A stretch of 64,000 bases of DNA from Mesorhizobium sp. B4-1-3 (GTDB taxonomy: Bacteria; Pseudomonadota; Alphaproteobacteria; Rhizobiales; Rhizobiaceae): the NCBI RefSeq assembly GCF_006439355.1, contig NZ_VFTG01000005.1, forward strand, positions 186,001 through 250,000, given 5' to 3'. Position numbers and translations under genes: made by a program. Shown here in pieces: positions 19,396 through 30,351 of the stretch (its first letter is position 1; the number at the start of each line of letters is the position of its first letter). Under the pieces are notes generated by a model. It searched no databases. It was given only the letters and a program-made list of their open reading frames with translations, and was not told where the DNA came from.

Positions 19396-19425
19396 TTGAC
19401 ATTTGTAGTTTAGAATAATTCTAAA
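19396..19425 (+). promoter_or_regulatory. Candidate sigma70 promoter of the iron operon
   Basis: A consensus TTGACA (19396-19401) followed after 18 nt by TCTAAA (19420-19425), in the AT-rich island upstream of the imelysin gene. The -35 is a perfect match, the -10 is poor; the true -10 could differ by a base or two. The spacer and -10 lie inside the ICE-type palindrome, so a bound regulator would block RNA polymerase. Confidence 0.5.
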
Positions 19426-19427
19426 CT
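19407..19427. promoter_or_regulatory. ICE-type operator (Irr binding site)
   Basis: A perfect 21-bp palindrome with an odd centre, arms AGTTTAGAAT and ATTCTAAACT around a single A. Its core TTTAGAA-N3-TTCTAAA is the iron control element recognised by Irr in rhizobia, as I recall the consensus. Irr itself is encoded at 54.4 kb. Irr is stable in iron-poor cells and destroyed when haem is plentiful. Because the site overlaps the candidate promoter of the imelysin-bfd-bfr operon, repression in low iron is the simplest reading. Confidence 0.8.
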
Positions 19428-19669
19428 GTTGTTTCAATTGATTTTTTTTTCTGTCGCGCCAGTTGACTCCCGGCCTCTCCATCGCTTTATGGAGAGCCGC
19501 GCGCCAAGCGCATTCCTTTGATGTCTGGGCCTTGAACCCTTTCGATTGGAGGCAAGTGGGTGTCTTTTTATCGCGAACCGCGCATCGGCGCGGCCACCAT
19601 TTTCCCGGCATGCTCATGGCTCGGCGCGGGTGGGCGCATTTTATTGAATTTCCAAGGAACTGGAGAAGG

Positions 19670-20962
19670 ATGATGACGGCACGTAATGGCGGCAGGCTGG
19701 CTGCGATCTGCGCCACGGCTGCACTGACGGCGGCGGTGTTCGTGTTGCCGGCGAAAGCCGAAACCGACGCCAAGGCGGTGATCAAGACCTATGCCGACAT
19801 CGCTTTGGCCAAATACGAGGATTCGCTCACCACCGCGCAGGCGCTGGACAACGCGGTCGACGCGCTCGTCGCCAATCCCTCGGCCGACACGTTGAACGCC
19901 GCGCGCGAAGCCTGGAAGACAGCGCGCGTTCCTTACCAGCAGACCGAAGTCTACCGCTTCGGCAACAAGATTGTCGACGACTGGGAAGGCAAGGTGAATT
20001 CCTGGCCGCTGGATGAAGGCCTGATCGACTATGTCGCCAAGAGCTACGGCACCGAGTCGGACGAGAACGCGCTCTACACGGCCAACGTCATCGCCAACAA
20101 GGAAATCGAGATCAACGGCAAGAAGGTCGACGCCTCGAAGCTGACGCCCGAGTTCCTTTCGGGCACGCTACAGGAGGCCGGCGGCGTCGAAGCCAATGTC
20201 GCGACCGGCTATCACGCCATCGAATTCCTGCTCTGGGGCCAGGACCTGCACGGCACCGGTCCAGGCGCCGGCGAGCGGCCCTACACGGACTACGACCTCA
20301 AGAACTGCACGGGCGGCAATTGCGACCGCCGTGCCGAATATCTGAAGTCGGCGAGCGACCTTCTGGTGTCCGACCTGCAGGAAATGCTCGACAACTGGAA
20401 GGAAGACGGCGCCGCGCGCAAGAACCTGACCGACGGCGATGCCAATGCCGGCATCTCCACCATCTTCACCGGCATGGGCTCGCTCTCCTATGGCGAACTG
20501 GCGGGCGAGCGCATGAAGCTCGGCCTGTTGCTGCACGATCCGGAAGAGGAGCAAGACTGCTTTTCGGACAACACCTACAACTCGCATCTCTATGACGCCG
20601 TCGGCATCCGAGACGCCTACCATGCCACCTACAAGCGGCTCGACGGCTCGGTAGTTTCGGGTCCGTCCGTGGCCGACATGGTGAAGGTCGCAGACCCGGC
20701 GATCGACAAGGAGCTGTCGGGCAAACTCGATATCACGGTCGCCAAGATGGAGGCCATCAAGGCGCGCGCTTTGGCCGGTGAGGCCTATGACCAGCAGATC
20801 GCCGAGGGCAACGCGCAAGGCAACGCCACCGTGCAGGCGGCGATCGACGCCCTGATCGACCAGACCAAGTCGATCGAGCGCGCCGTCGGCTCGCTCAAGC
20901 TGAATCAGATCGCCTTCGAGGGTTCCGACAGCCTCGACGCGCCCGACAAGGTGTTCAAGTAA
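19670..20962 (+). CDS. Imelysin family periplasmic iron-regulated protein (IrpA-like)
   Basis: First gene of the iron operon. A signal peptide (LAAICATAALTAAVFVLPAKA, cleavage before ETDAK) precedes a ~400-residue imelysin/peptidase-M75 domain of two four-helix bundles. The family GxHxxE motif is intact: G180, H182, E185 in TGYHAIEFLLWGQD, followed by PYTDY and the DCFSDNTYNSHLYDAVGI block near 300, typical of IrpA. Such proteins are implicated in iron acquisition or handling in the periplasm; peptidase activity is not generally supported. Two adjacent ATGs could start it; both follow GGAGAAGG. The 53-nt gap to the Bfd gene and the upstream ICE site place it under iron control. Confidence 0.88.
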   Translation: MMTARNGGRLAAICATAALTAAVFVLPAKAETDAKAVIKTYADIALAKYEDSLTTAQALDNAVDALVANPSADTLNAAREAWKTARVPYQQTEVYRFGNKIVDDWEGKVNSWPLDEGLIDYVAKSYGTESDENALYTANVIANKEIEINGKKVDASKLTPEFLSGTLQEAGGVEANVATGYHAIEFLLWGQDLHGTGPGAGERPYTDYDLKNCTGGNCDRRAEYLKSASDLLVSDLQEMLDNWKEDGAARKNLTDGDANAGISTIFTGMGSLSYGELAGERMKLGLLLHDPEEEQDCFSDNTYNSHLYDAVGIRDAYHATYKRLDGSVVSGPSVADMVKVADPAIDKELSGKLDITVAKMEAIKARALAGEAYDQQIAEGNAQGNATVQAAIDALIDQTKSIERAVGSLKLNQIAFEGSDSLDAPDKVFK

Positions 20963-21015
20963 CCTCCATACCAGCCAAGCGGCGCCGGACCGGCGCCGTC
21001 AGCCAGAGCAAACAG

Positions 21016-21327
21016 ATGCTGATCTGCCATTGCAACATCATCACCGAAAAGGAGATCGAGCAGACGATCGTCGGCCTGCTGGATGAGGATCCCTGGCAGC
21101 TGATCGTGCCCGCGAAGGTCTACCACGCGATGCGCAAGCGCGGTCGCTGTTGCGGCTGTTTCCCGAATGTGGTGGAAACGATCATTCGGGTCACCGAGAA
21201 CTATCACACCCGCTCAGAAGTGGGCGGCGCGGACATCGTTTCACACCTGGATCGCGTGCGAGGCTTGCGCGGCCAATACGGGAGCAGAACCCATGAAAGG
21301 CGAACCGCAGGTCATCGAGCGGCTTAA
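21016..21327 (+). CDS. bfd: Bacterioferritin-associated ferredoxin
   Basis: A [2Fe-2S] protein that docks on bacterioferritin and delivers electrons to release stored iron. Cluster ligands match the family spacing: C4 and C6 (ICHC) and C45/C48 (CCGC). The body up to about residue 75 is Bfd-like; the C-terminal tail, to 103 aa, is longer than the usual ~65-90 and is read through the start of the next gene, overlapping it by 35 nt in another frame. This overlap suggests translational coupling with bacterioferritin, its partner protein. Confidence 0.9.
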   Translation: MLICHCNIITEKEIEQTIVGLLDEDPWQLIVPAKVYHAMRKRGRCCGCFPNVVETIIRVTENYHTRSEVGGADIVSHLDRVRGLRGQYGSRTHERRTAGHRAA

Positions 21328-21778
21328 TGAAGCTCTGTTTCTGGAGCTTGGAGCCGTCAACCAGTACTGGGTGCATTATCGTCTGCTCGAGGATTGGGGC
21401 TACACCAAGTTGGCAAAGAAGGAGCGGGCGGAATCGATCGAGGAAATGCATCACGCCGACCGGCTGATCGCGCGCATCATCTTCCTCGAAGGCCATCCAA
21501 ACCTGCAGTCCGTCGCGCCGTTGCGCATCGGCCAGAACGTCAAGGAAGTGCTCGAATCCGATCTCGCCGGCGAGTATGACGCGCGCACCGCCTACAAGCG
21601 CTCGCGCGAGATCTGCCACGACGCCGGCGACTTCGTCTCGATGAAGCTGTTCGAGGATCTTCTGACCGACGAGGAAGGACATATCGACTTCCTGGAAACG
21701 CAGCTCGACCTGCTTGCCTCGATCGGCGAGGAAAAATACGGCCAGCTCAACGCCGACCCGGCCAACGAGGCGGAGTAA
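21293..21778 (+). CDS. bfr: Bacterioferritin
   Basis: A haem-containing ferritin of 24 subunits that oxidises Fe(II) and stores it as a mineral core. The 161-aa protein has the ferroxidase ligands E18, E51 and H54, the haem-ligand methionine M52 (EEMHHAD) and the second half EEGHID near 125-130. The start ATG encodes [15 protein letters not shown], the family N-terminus. It lies between two genes of the imelysin cluster in one operon, which ties iron storage directly to the periplasmic iron proteins. Confidence 0.97.
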   Translation: MKGEPQVIERLNEALFLELGAVNQYWVHYRLLEDWGYTKLAKKERAESIEEMHHADRLIARIIFLEGHPNLQSVAPLRIGQNVKEVLESDLAGEYDARTAYKRSREICHDAGDFVSMKLFEDLLTDEEGHIDFLETQLDLLASIGEEKYGQLNADPANEAE

Positions 21779-21790
21779 GGACATGCGGGA

Positions 21791-23392
21791 ATGCGGCGCC
21801 CCGTAGATTTTTCGCGCCGCGCGCGGCCGGCCGGGACACACGGTTTGCCGCCCCAGAATACCCCGCAACACCGGATTGGTCGCGGGGCTTTGCTTTTGCT
21901 GGTGATCGTGCTTTCCGCAACCGCCTTGGCCGGTGAGCCGGCGGCCCTGCCGACAAGCCGCACCGACCTGACGCCGAAGGATCAGGCGCGCGTCCTGGCG
22001 GTCACCAGCCCGACGACCGACTTTACCAAACCCGAGCGGTTCGAGCTGATGCAGGGCGGCGCCGGCACCTCGCGCAAGGACGTCAACCGCGACGCCTTCT
22101 CGCAATCCTCCGCCAACATAACCTTCGAGGAAGAAGGGATATTTAAGCTCGGCAACGCGCTGTTCCGCAAGAACTGGGTGTCGTCGCCGTCTTCGACCCA
22201 GGCTTCGGATGGGCTCGGTCCGCTGTTCAATGAACGAGCCTGCCAGAACTGCCATCTGAACGATGGCCGCGGGCATCCTCCGGAAGGCGATGCCGGATCG
22301 ACATCGATGTTCCTGCGGCTTGCGCGCGACGCGAGCAATGCCGAGGAGAAGGCCGCGCTTGCCGACCATAAGCTGCTGAATTTTCCGGACCCGGTCTATG
22401 GCGCGCAATTGCAGGGCCTGGCGGTTCCCGGGCTCAAGGGCGAAGGCCGGATGCGCGTCGATTACCAGGAGCAAAAGGTGACGCTCGGCGACGGCGCCGT
22501 CGTTTCGCTGCGCAAGCCGAGCTATACGATCGAAAATCTCGGCTACGGTCCGCTCGATCCGTGCACCACGCTGTCGCCGCGCTTGACGCCGCCGATGATC
22601 GGGCTCGGCCTAATCGAGCAGATTGCGCCTGCCGATATCCTTGCCCATGCCGATCCGGACGACCGTAACAGTGACGGCATTTCGGGCCGGCCGAACATCG
22701 TGCGCGACGAACTGAGCGGTCAGGTGACCTTGGGCCGCTTCGGCTGGAAGGCGCAGACCGCCTCGATCCGCCAGCAGGCGGCTGACGCCTTTGCCGGCGA
22801 TATCGGCATCTCGACGCCGGAAATGCCGAGGCCTTGGGGCGACTGCACGGACGCCGAGAAGGAATGCCGCGCCACGCCGAACGGCGTGCAGCAGCGGCTG
22901 GGCACGGCCGAAGCCCCGCCGCCGGTGATGGATCTCGTCACCTTCTATTCGCAGAACCTGGCTGTGCCGGCACGCCGCGATCTCGACAAGCCGGACGTGC
23001 TTGCCGGCAAGAGACAATTTTACGAGATGGGCTGCATTTCCTGCCACACGCCTAAATTCGTCACCATGCGCGGCACGCCCAACAAGGCGCAGGCCTTCCA
23101 GTTGATCTGGCCTTATTCGGACTTCCTCCTGCACGACATGGGCGAGGGCCTCGCCGATGGGCAGCGGGTCGGCGAGGCGACGGGGGCCGAATGGCGCACT
23201 CCGCCGCTCTGGGGTATCGGGCTGACCGCGACGGTCAACGGCAACACTTTCTATCTGCATGACGGGCGCGCCCGCACGCTTGCCGAGGCGATCCTGTGGC
23301 ATGGCGGCGAGGGCCAGAAAGCCCGCGACCGCTTTGCCAGCGCCGACGCTGCCGATCGCGAAGCGCTGATCAAATTCCTGGAGTCCTTATGA
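21791..23392 (+). CDS. Di-haem c-type cytochrome / DUF1111 oxidoreductase
   Basis: A secreted di-haem protein of the DUF1111 group (often labelled thiol oxidoreductase or peroxidase-like). It has a hydrophobic segment ending in ATALAG (about 33-48) and two CxxCH haem sites: C151-C154-H155 (ACQNCHLNDGRG) and C415-C418-H419 (GCISCHTP). The C-terminal FYLHDGRARTLAEAILWHGGEG block resembles MauG/cytochrome c peroxidases. Genes of this type are commonly adjacent to imelysin genes; a redox role in periplasmic iron handling is inferred, not shown. The first 25 residues are Arg/Pro-rich and the start is uncertain. The stop overlaps the next ATG (ATGA). Confidence 0.85.
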   Translation: MRRPVDFSRRARPAGTHGLPPQNTPQHRIGRGALLLLVIVLSATALAGEPAALPTSRTDLTPKDQARVLAVTSPTTDFTKPERFELMQGGAGTSRKDVNRDAFSQSSANITFEEEGIFKLGNALFRKNWVSSPSSTQASDGLGPLFNERACQNCHLNDGRGHPPEGDAGSTSMFLRLARDASNAEEKAALADHKLLNFPDPVYGAQLQGLAVPGLKGEGRMRVDYQEQKVTLGDGAVVSLRKPSYTIENLGYGPLDPCTTLSPRLTPPMIGLGLIEQIAPADILAHADPDDRNSDGISGRPNIVRDELSGQVTLGRFGWKAQTASIRQQAADAFAGDIGISTPEMPRPWGDCTDAEKECRATPNGVQQRLGTAEAPPPVMDLVTFYSQNLAVPARRDLDKPDVLAGKRQFYEMGCISCHTPKFVTMRGTPNKAQAFQLIWPYSDFLLHDMGEGLADGQRVGEATGAEWRTPPLWGIGLTATVNGNTFYLHDGRARTLAEAILWHGGEGQKARDRFASADAADREALIKFLESL

Positions 23393-24486
23393 TGTCGAAA
23401 CGCGTCGCTCTGACGTCGAAACGTCTGGTCCTTGCTCTTCCTTTCCTTTTGGCCGCCGCGCTGCCGGCATCGGCCGCGGTCAAGGCTTCCGATGTCATCG
23501 GCCGCGCGATCGACGGTTTCGTCCGCCCCGCCTATGCCGGCCTCGACGAGCATGCAGAGGGCTTGACCAAGGCGATGCACCAGCTTTGCGAAGCGCCGAC
23601 CCGCCAAAATCTCGAAGCGGCGCGCGCGGCGTTTTCCGCAACGGTGGAGGCCTGGTCGGTGGCCGAGATCATCGCCTTCGGGCCGATCAAGCAAAACAAC
23701 CGGCTGGAACGCATGCTCTATTGGCCGGACCGCAAGAGCATCGGCCTGCGGCAAGTGCAGGCCACGATCGCATCGAAAGACCCGTCGGCCACCGATCCGG
23801 CGCAACTGGCGCAAAAGAGTGTCGCCATGCAGGGCCTCGGCGCGCTCGAATATGTGCTCTATGGCGACGGCGCCGAAACGCTTGCAGGGAAGGACGAGCC
23901 CTATCGCTGCGCTTATGGTGCTGCTGTCGCCGGCAACGTCGAAACCATGGCCGGCGAGGTGCGCGACGCCTGGCAAAAGCCCGACGGCTTCGCGTCGCTC
24001 TGGGCCAATCCGGGGCCGAAAAACCCGCTCTACCGCGACGGCAACGAAGCGGTGACGGAACTGGTCGGCGTCTTCATCAACGAGCTGGACATGATCCGCG
24101 ACGTGCGGCTCAAGGGCTTTCTTGGCGCCGAGCCGGATGCCGACAAGCCGAAGCAGGCGATCTACTGGCGCTCGCAGAACACAGCGACGTCGCTGGCCGG
24201 AAATCTCTCCGGCATCGACCAGCTGTTCCAGGCCTCGAAGCTCGGCGACGCGCTGCCTGCCGATGCGCGATGGATGGCCGAATCCATCCACATCCAGCTC
24301 ACCAACGGCGTGACAACAGCGAAATCGATCGCCGGACCTGTCGACAAGGCCCTCGCCGATCCCACGCTGCGTGACAAGCTCGAGCATTTCGCGCTGATCA
24401 CCTCCAGCCTGTCGACCTTGATCGGCACCAGGATGACCGCCGAGTTCGGCCTGACCGCGGGCTTTTCGTCGCTGGATGGGGATTGA
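23389..24486 (+). CDS. Second imelysin family protein, GxHxxE histidine replaced
   Basis: A periplasmic imelysin-fold protein with a signal peptide (LVLALPFLLAAALPASAA). It differs strongly from the first imelysin in the operon. At the position of the family GxHxxE motif it reads G149-L-G151-A-L-E154 (QGLGALEYVLYG), so the histidine is a glycine while the glutamate stays. The protein is 365 aa. Two adjacent ATGs overlap the preceding stop. A pair of imelysins around a DUF1111 cytochrome suggests a multi-protein periplasmic complex; the distinct motif implies a different metal or partner role. Confidence 0.8.
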   Translation: MMSKRVALTSKRLVLALPFLLAAALPASAAVKASDVIGRAIDGFVRPAYAGLDEHAEGLTKAMHQLCEAPTRQNLEAARAAFSATVEAWSVAEIIAFGPIKQNNRLERMLYWPDRKSIGLRQVQATIASKDPSATDPAQLAQKSVAMQGLGALEYVLYGDGAETLAGKDEPYRCAYGAAVAGNVETMAGEVRDAWQKPDGFASLWANPGPKNPLYRDGNEAVTELVGVFINELDMIRDVRLKGFLGAEPDADKPKQAIYWRSQNTATSLAGNLSGIDQLFQASKLGDALPADARWMAESIHIQLTNGVTTAKSIAGPVDKALADPTLRDKLEHFALITSSLSTLIGTRMTAEFGLTAGFSSLDGD

Positions 24487-25594
24487 TGCCGTGAGAACCG
24501 CCCTCATCGACCGCCGCGATTTCTTGCGCGCCGCAGGCGCGGGCTTCGCCGCCGCGATGGCGCCGCGCGCCTGGGCCGAAACGCTTGCCGCGGATGCGGT
24601 GTTTGCCACGGCTTTCGTCAAGCGCGACGGCAGCTTCGGCGCCGCCGTGCTCTCCGAGGCAGGCAAAATCCTGCACAAGGTCGATCTGCCGGATCGCGGC
24701 CATGACGTCACTTTCGATCCGGTGTCGAAGCGCTCGGCGGTGTTTGCCCGCCAGCCTGGCACGTTCGCCGTCGTCTTCGACCATGCAGGCCGCGACAAGC
24801 CATTGACCATTGCCAGCATCACCGGCCGGCATTTCTTCGGTCATGGCGTGTTCTCGCCCGACGGCGCCTTGCTCTATGCGACCGAGAACGATTTTGACAA
24901 CGCGGCCGGTGTCGTCGGCGTCTATGACGCGAAGGCAAAGTTCAACCGCATCGGCGAGTTCCCGACCTATGGCATGGGCCCCCACGAGCTGCTCCTGCTC
25001 GGCGATGGCCGGACGCTGGCTATCGCCAATGGCGGCATCGAGACCCATCCCGACTATGGCCGCGCCGAGCTCAACATCGCTACGATGAAGCCGTCCTATA
25101 CGCTCGTAGACCGCGTCACCGGCGACCTGATCGAAAAGCACGAATTGCCGCCGGCGCTGCATCAGCTTTCGATCCGTCACATGGATCGCGACCAGGCGGG
25201 CACGGTCTGGTTCGGCTGCCAATATCGCGGGCCGGCGACCGACCGCCCGGCGCTGGTCGGCCGCGCCGTGCGCGGCAAGGAGCTCGACCTGCTGGAGATG
25301 CCGCGGGATGTGCTCTCCGGCTTCCGCAACTATATCGGCTCGGTCGCCGCCAATGCCGCGACAGGGACTGTCGCCGTGACCTCGCCGGAGGGCAATTCGC
25401 TGGCCGTCCTCAATGCCGCCAGCGGTCGCGTGGTCGCGACCCGGTCGCTGGTCGAGGTCTGCGGCCTCGCGCCCGACGGCGCCGGCTTCATGGCGACCAC
25501 CGGTGCCGGCGAGATCGTCGGCGGCGCCGGCGCTACCCGTTCCGAGCCGGATTATGTCTGGGACAACCATATGCTGCGCATCGCGGCGGCGTGA
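24476..25594 (+). CDS. DUF1513 family periplasmic beta-propeller-like protein (Tat signal)
   Basis: The last gene of the iron operon. The N-terminus has a twin-arginine motif (DRRDFLRAAGAGFAAAMAPR), so export is probably by Tat, folded and perhaps with cofactor. The body (about 330 aa) matches DUF1513, with repeated short strands such as GHDVTFDP, FGHGVFSPDG and MGPHELLLL that suggest a propeller. It starts within the end of the preceding imelysin gene: ATG 24476 gives an 11-nt overlap, and a GTG at 24491 is an alternative. Its function is unknown; it recurs with imelysins and DUF1111 proteins, which points to iron handling. Confidence 0.8.
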   Translation: MGIDAVRTALIDRRDFLRAAGAGFAAAMAPRAWAETLAADAVFATAFVKRDGSFGAAVLSEAGKILHKVDLPDRGHDVTFDPVSKRSAVFARQPGTFAVVFDHAGRDKPLTIASITGRHFFGHGVFSPDGALLYATENDFDNAAGVVGVYDAKAKFNRIGEFPTYGMGPHELLLLGDGRTLAIANGGIETHPDYGRAELNIATMKPSYTLVDRVTGDLIEKHELPPALHQLSIRHMDRDQAGTVWFGCQYRGPATDRPALVGRAVRGKELDLLEMPRDVLSGFRNYIGSVAANAATGTVAVTSPEGNSLAVLNAASGRVVATRSLVEVCGLAPDGAGFMATTGAGEIVGGAGATRSEPDYVWDNHMLRIAAA

Positions 25595-25719
25595 TCGCCG
25601 CGCCTGGAAGCAAAGCCGCTTAACATTTCTCCACCCTGGCCCTTGCGGCGGCGGTCTATGCCGGGCACAGGGAATTGTGTTTCGATCCAGTTCTTTAACC
25701 GGCCTATGAAGCTGCTTGA

Positions 25720-26409
25720 ATGAAATTGCTCGCCATCGATTGCGCTGCCAATCTCTGCGCCGCCTGCGTCTATGACGCGGGCGCGGCGAAGGAGCTCGGC
25801 CGCGAGGTGCGCGATCTCGGCAAGGGCCATGCCGAGCATCTGATGGCCGTCATCGAGACGGCCATGCAGATCGGCGGCATCGGCTATCTCGACCTCGGCG
25901 CCGTTGCTGTCTCGATCGGGCCGGGCTCCTTTACCGGCTTGCGCGTCGGCGTCTCGACCGCACGCGGCCTGGCGCTCGCGCTGAGAATCCCGGCAATCGG
26001 CGTGACGACGCTGGAAGCTCTGGCGGCGGAGGGGGCGAGCGCCTTTCCCGGGCGCAAGGTGCTGGCCGCGCTCGACGCCGGCCGCGAGGAAATCCATGCC
26101 GCGCTCTATGATGAAGCGTTAGCTGAAACTTACGGACCCTCTGCGGTCACGCTTTCCGAGGCGACGAGCATGGCCATGGACGCCGAGGCGGTCCTGGTCG
26201 GCACCGCCGCCCCGCGGATCGCCCAGGCGGCGGGTCGTGTCTCCGATACCGGTCCGGTCGCCGCCACCGCCGACATTGCGACCTATGCCAAGCTGGCCGC
26301 CGCCAAGGGACCCGGCGAGAAGCCGAAGCCGCTCTATCTCCGTGGCGCTGACGCCAAGCCGCAGGCGGGTTTCATTCTGCCAAGGCAGGACAAGGGAAAA
26401 GGCCGCTGA
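25720..26409 (+). CDS. tsaB: tRNA threonylcarbamoyladenosine biosynthesis protein TsaB
   Basis: TsaB is the scaffold partner of TsaD/TsaE in making t6A37 of ANN-decoding tRNAs. The N-terminal ASKHA strand MKLLAIDCAANLCAACVYD (residues 1-19), the GPGSFTGLRVGVSTARGLA motif near 67-85 and the GVTTLEALA helix are diagnostic. 229 aa is normal. Its stop overlaps the rimI ATG, a common tsaB-rimI pair. The 125-bp gap upstream probably carries the operon promoter. Confidence 0.95.
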   Translation: MKLLAIDCAANLCAACVYDAGAAKELGREVRDLGKGHAEHLMAVIETAMQIGGIGYLDLGAVAVSIGPGSFTGLRVGVSTARGLALALRIPAIGVTTLEALAAEGASAFPGRKVLAALDAGREEIHAALYDEALAETYGPSAVTLSEATSMAMDAEAVLVGTAAPRIAQAAGRVSDTGPVAATADIATYAKLAAAKGPGEKPKPLYLRGADAKPQAGFILPRQDKGKGR

Positions 26410-26903
26410 TGCGCATACCGTTCTTTCAGCCGCGCCGCAGGGACTATGCCTTGGAACCGCTGACCGTTGCCGACAGCGCCGCCGTCTCGGTGCTGCATCG
26501 CGAGGATTTCGTGCGGCCCTGGACCGATGGCGAATTCGCTGCACTGCTCGAGCAGGACACCGTGTTCGGCTATGCGGCGCGCGAAACCGGGCAGGGCGCC
26601 AAGCCACCGGTCGGCTTCGTGCTGGCGCGGCTCGCGGCCGGCGAGGGCGAAATCCTGACGTTCGCCGTCGCCCGTAGCCATCGCCGCCAGGGCCTTGGCT
26701 GGCAATTGATGGACGCCGTGCTGCGCGAGCTTCATACACAGCGCGCCGAAGCGCTCTTCCTCGAGGTCGACGAGACCAACGCGCCGGCGATCGGGCTTTA
26801 CCGCAGGCTCGGCTTCATCCAAGTCGGCCATCGCCCGAACTATTACCGTTCGACCGAGCACGGCCCGACCGGCGCGCTTGTCATGCGCCGCGATCTTCGC
26901 TAG
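26409..26903 (+). CDS. rimI: Ribosomal protein S18 alanine N-acetyltransferase RimI (GNAT)
   Basis: A GNAT acetyltransferase predicted to acetylate the N-terminus of ribosomal protein S18. Motif A for acetyl-CoA, VARSHRRQGLGWQLM (about 89-103), and the NAPAIGLYRRLGFIQVG motif B are clear. 164 aa. The overlap with tsaB and the order tsaB-rimI support the RimI assignment. Many alphaproteobacteria carry a fur/mur gene right after rimI; here plsC follows instead. Confidence 0.88.
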   Translation: MRIPFFQPRRRDYALEPLTVADSAAVSVLHREDFVRPWTDGEFAALLEQDTVFGYAARETGQGAKPPVGFVLARLAAGEGEILTFAVARSHRRQGLGWQLMDAVLRELHTQRAEALFLEVDETNAPAIGLYRRLGFIQVGHRPNYYRSTEHGPTGALVMRRDLR

Positions 26904-26930
26904 CCACAGCCGCGCATGGGGCCGGAGCGA

Positions 26931-27731
26931 ATGATCAAGAAATCACGGATTTTCCTGGCGCTCTTCTATGTCGTCATCTGTTCACTGGTGCTGGTGCCGC
27001 TGCAGATCCTGTCGATGAAGACCGGGCTCTGGCCCGAAACGGTCATCCTGAAGATCTGGCACAGCATGATTCTGAGGGCGCTTGGCATGCGGGTGCATGT
27101 GAAAGGCGCCTTGGCCAAGGACCGCCCTCTGCTGGTGGCGGCCAACCACATCTCCTGGACCGACATCATGGTGCTCGGCTCCTTCGTCGACGTGAAGTTC
27201 ATCGCCAGGGCCGACATGGAGGGCTGGCCGCTGATCGGCATGCTGTCCAAGCTGCAGCGCACTGTCTTCATCGAACGCGAGCGCAAGCGCACCTCGAGCG
27301 ACCAGGCAAGCGAGATCGCCAAAAGGATGGCAAAAGGCGACGCCATGGTGCTGTTCGCCGAAGGCTCGACGGGCGACGGCAATCTCGTTCTGCCGTTCAA
27401 GAGCACGCTCTTCGGCGCGGCCACGATGGCGATCTCGGAAGGCGCGGCGGAGCAGGTCTTCATCCAGCCGGTGGCAATCGCCTATACGCGCCTGCACGGC
27501 ATGCCGATGGGGCGCCGCCATCGGCCGATGACTGCCTGGATCGGCGACCAGGATCTGATGCCGCATCTCAAAACCCTGCTTGCTGAAGGCGCGATCGACG
27601 CCGAGGTACATTTCGGCGCGCCGGTGCCGTTCTCGAAGGGCTCGAACCGCAAGGAAACGGCAAGGCTGATGGAGGCCAAGGTGCGCGAGATGATGCAGGC
27701 CGTCCTCGCGGACCCGGCTAAGAGTCGGTGA
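26931..27731 (+). CDS. plsC: 1-acyl-sn-glycerol-3-phosphate acyltransferase
   Basis: A membrane-bound acyltransferase that makes phosphatidic acid from lysophosphatidic acid. The NHISWTD motif (Hx4D catalytic pair, about 71-77) and the FAEGSTGDG substrate motif are present, with one or two N-terminal hydrophobic segments (IFLALFYVVICSLVLVPLQIL). The start was set at the ATG preceded by GGAG (spacing about 6); an ATG 15 nt upstream is possible. 266 aa. Some members act on lyso-ornithine lipid (OlsA), a role that sequence alone does not exclude. Confidence 0.87.
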   Translation: MIKKSRIFLALFYVVICSLVLVPLQILSMKTGLWPETVILKIWHSMILRALGMRVHVKGALAKDRPLLVAANHISWTDIMVLGSFVDVKFIARADMEGWPLIGMLSKLQRTVFIERERKRTSSDQASEIAKRMAKGDAMVLFAEGSTGDGNLVLPFKSTLFGAATMAISEGAAEQVFIQPVAIAYTRLHGMPMGRRHRPMTAWIGDQDLMPHLKTLLAEGAIDAEVHFGAPVPFSKGSNRKETARLMEAKVREMMQAVLADPAKSR

Positions 27732-27803
27732 GTCCAGGGTGCGCGGCGCGCTTCAGGCAGAATCGTCTGTTTTTTGTCACGGAAAGGCGGTAGAAGCCGC
27801 CCG

Positions 27804-29212
<1,409 letters not shown>

Positions 29213-29213
<1 letters not shown>

Positions 29214-29260
29214 TGCATGTCGCCCAAAAGTGCCCGCGGTTTAGGGACAACGACATGCAT
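29213..29260. repeat. Short palindromic repeat, family 2
   Basis: A 48-bp element with perfect 10-bp outer arms ATGCATGTCG and CGACATGCAT. The inside reads cccaaaagtgcccgcggttt then agggacaa, which matches the core layout of the other palindromes in this window (an AAAAGTG box followed by CGGTTT). It lies between the miaB stop and the phoH start, and its first base is the last base of the miaB stop codon. Confidence 0.8.
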
Positions 29261-29292
29261 AGCCAAAAGCCTCGGCAGATGAGGAGAGACGG

Positions 29293-30342
<1,050 letters not shown>

Positions 30343-30351
30343 TTAAAAGCA

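Larger units (their letters stand above)
19257..19669. other. 413-bp divergent intergenic region controlling the reductase gene and the iron operon
   Basis: This gap separates the minus-strand reductase from the plus-strand iron operon. Its middle (19390-19450) is strikingly AT-rich for this genome and holds a sigma70-like promoter and a perfect ICE-type palindrome, annotated separately. Between that promoter and the first imelysin gene there is a leader of about 240 nt; it is open in one frame but shows no protein-like composition, and I see no known riboswitch in it. The imelysin ribosome binding site GGAGAAGG lies at its end. Confidence 0.6.

Noticed and set aside
19463..19669. N-terminal extension of the first imelysin
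   Set aside because: The extended frame places about 70 residues before a standard signal peptide; the ATG pair at 19670/19673 has a good ribosome binding site.
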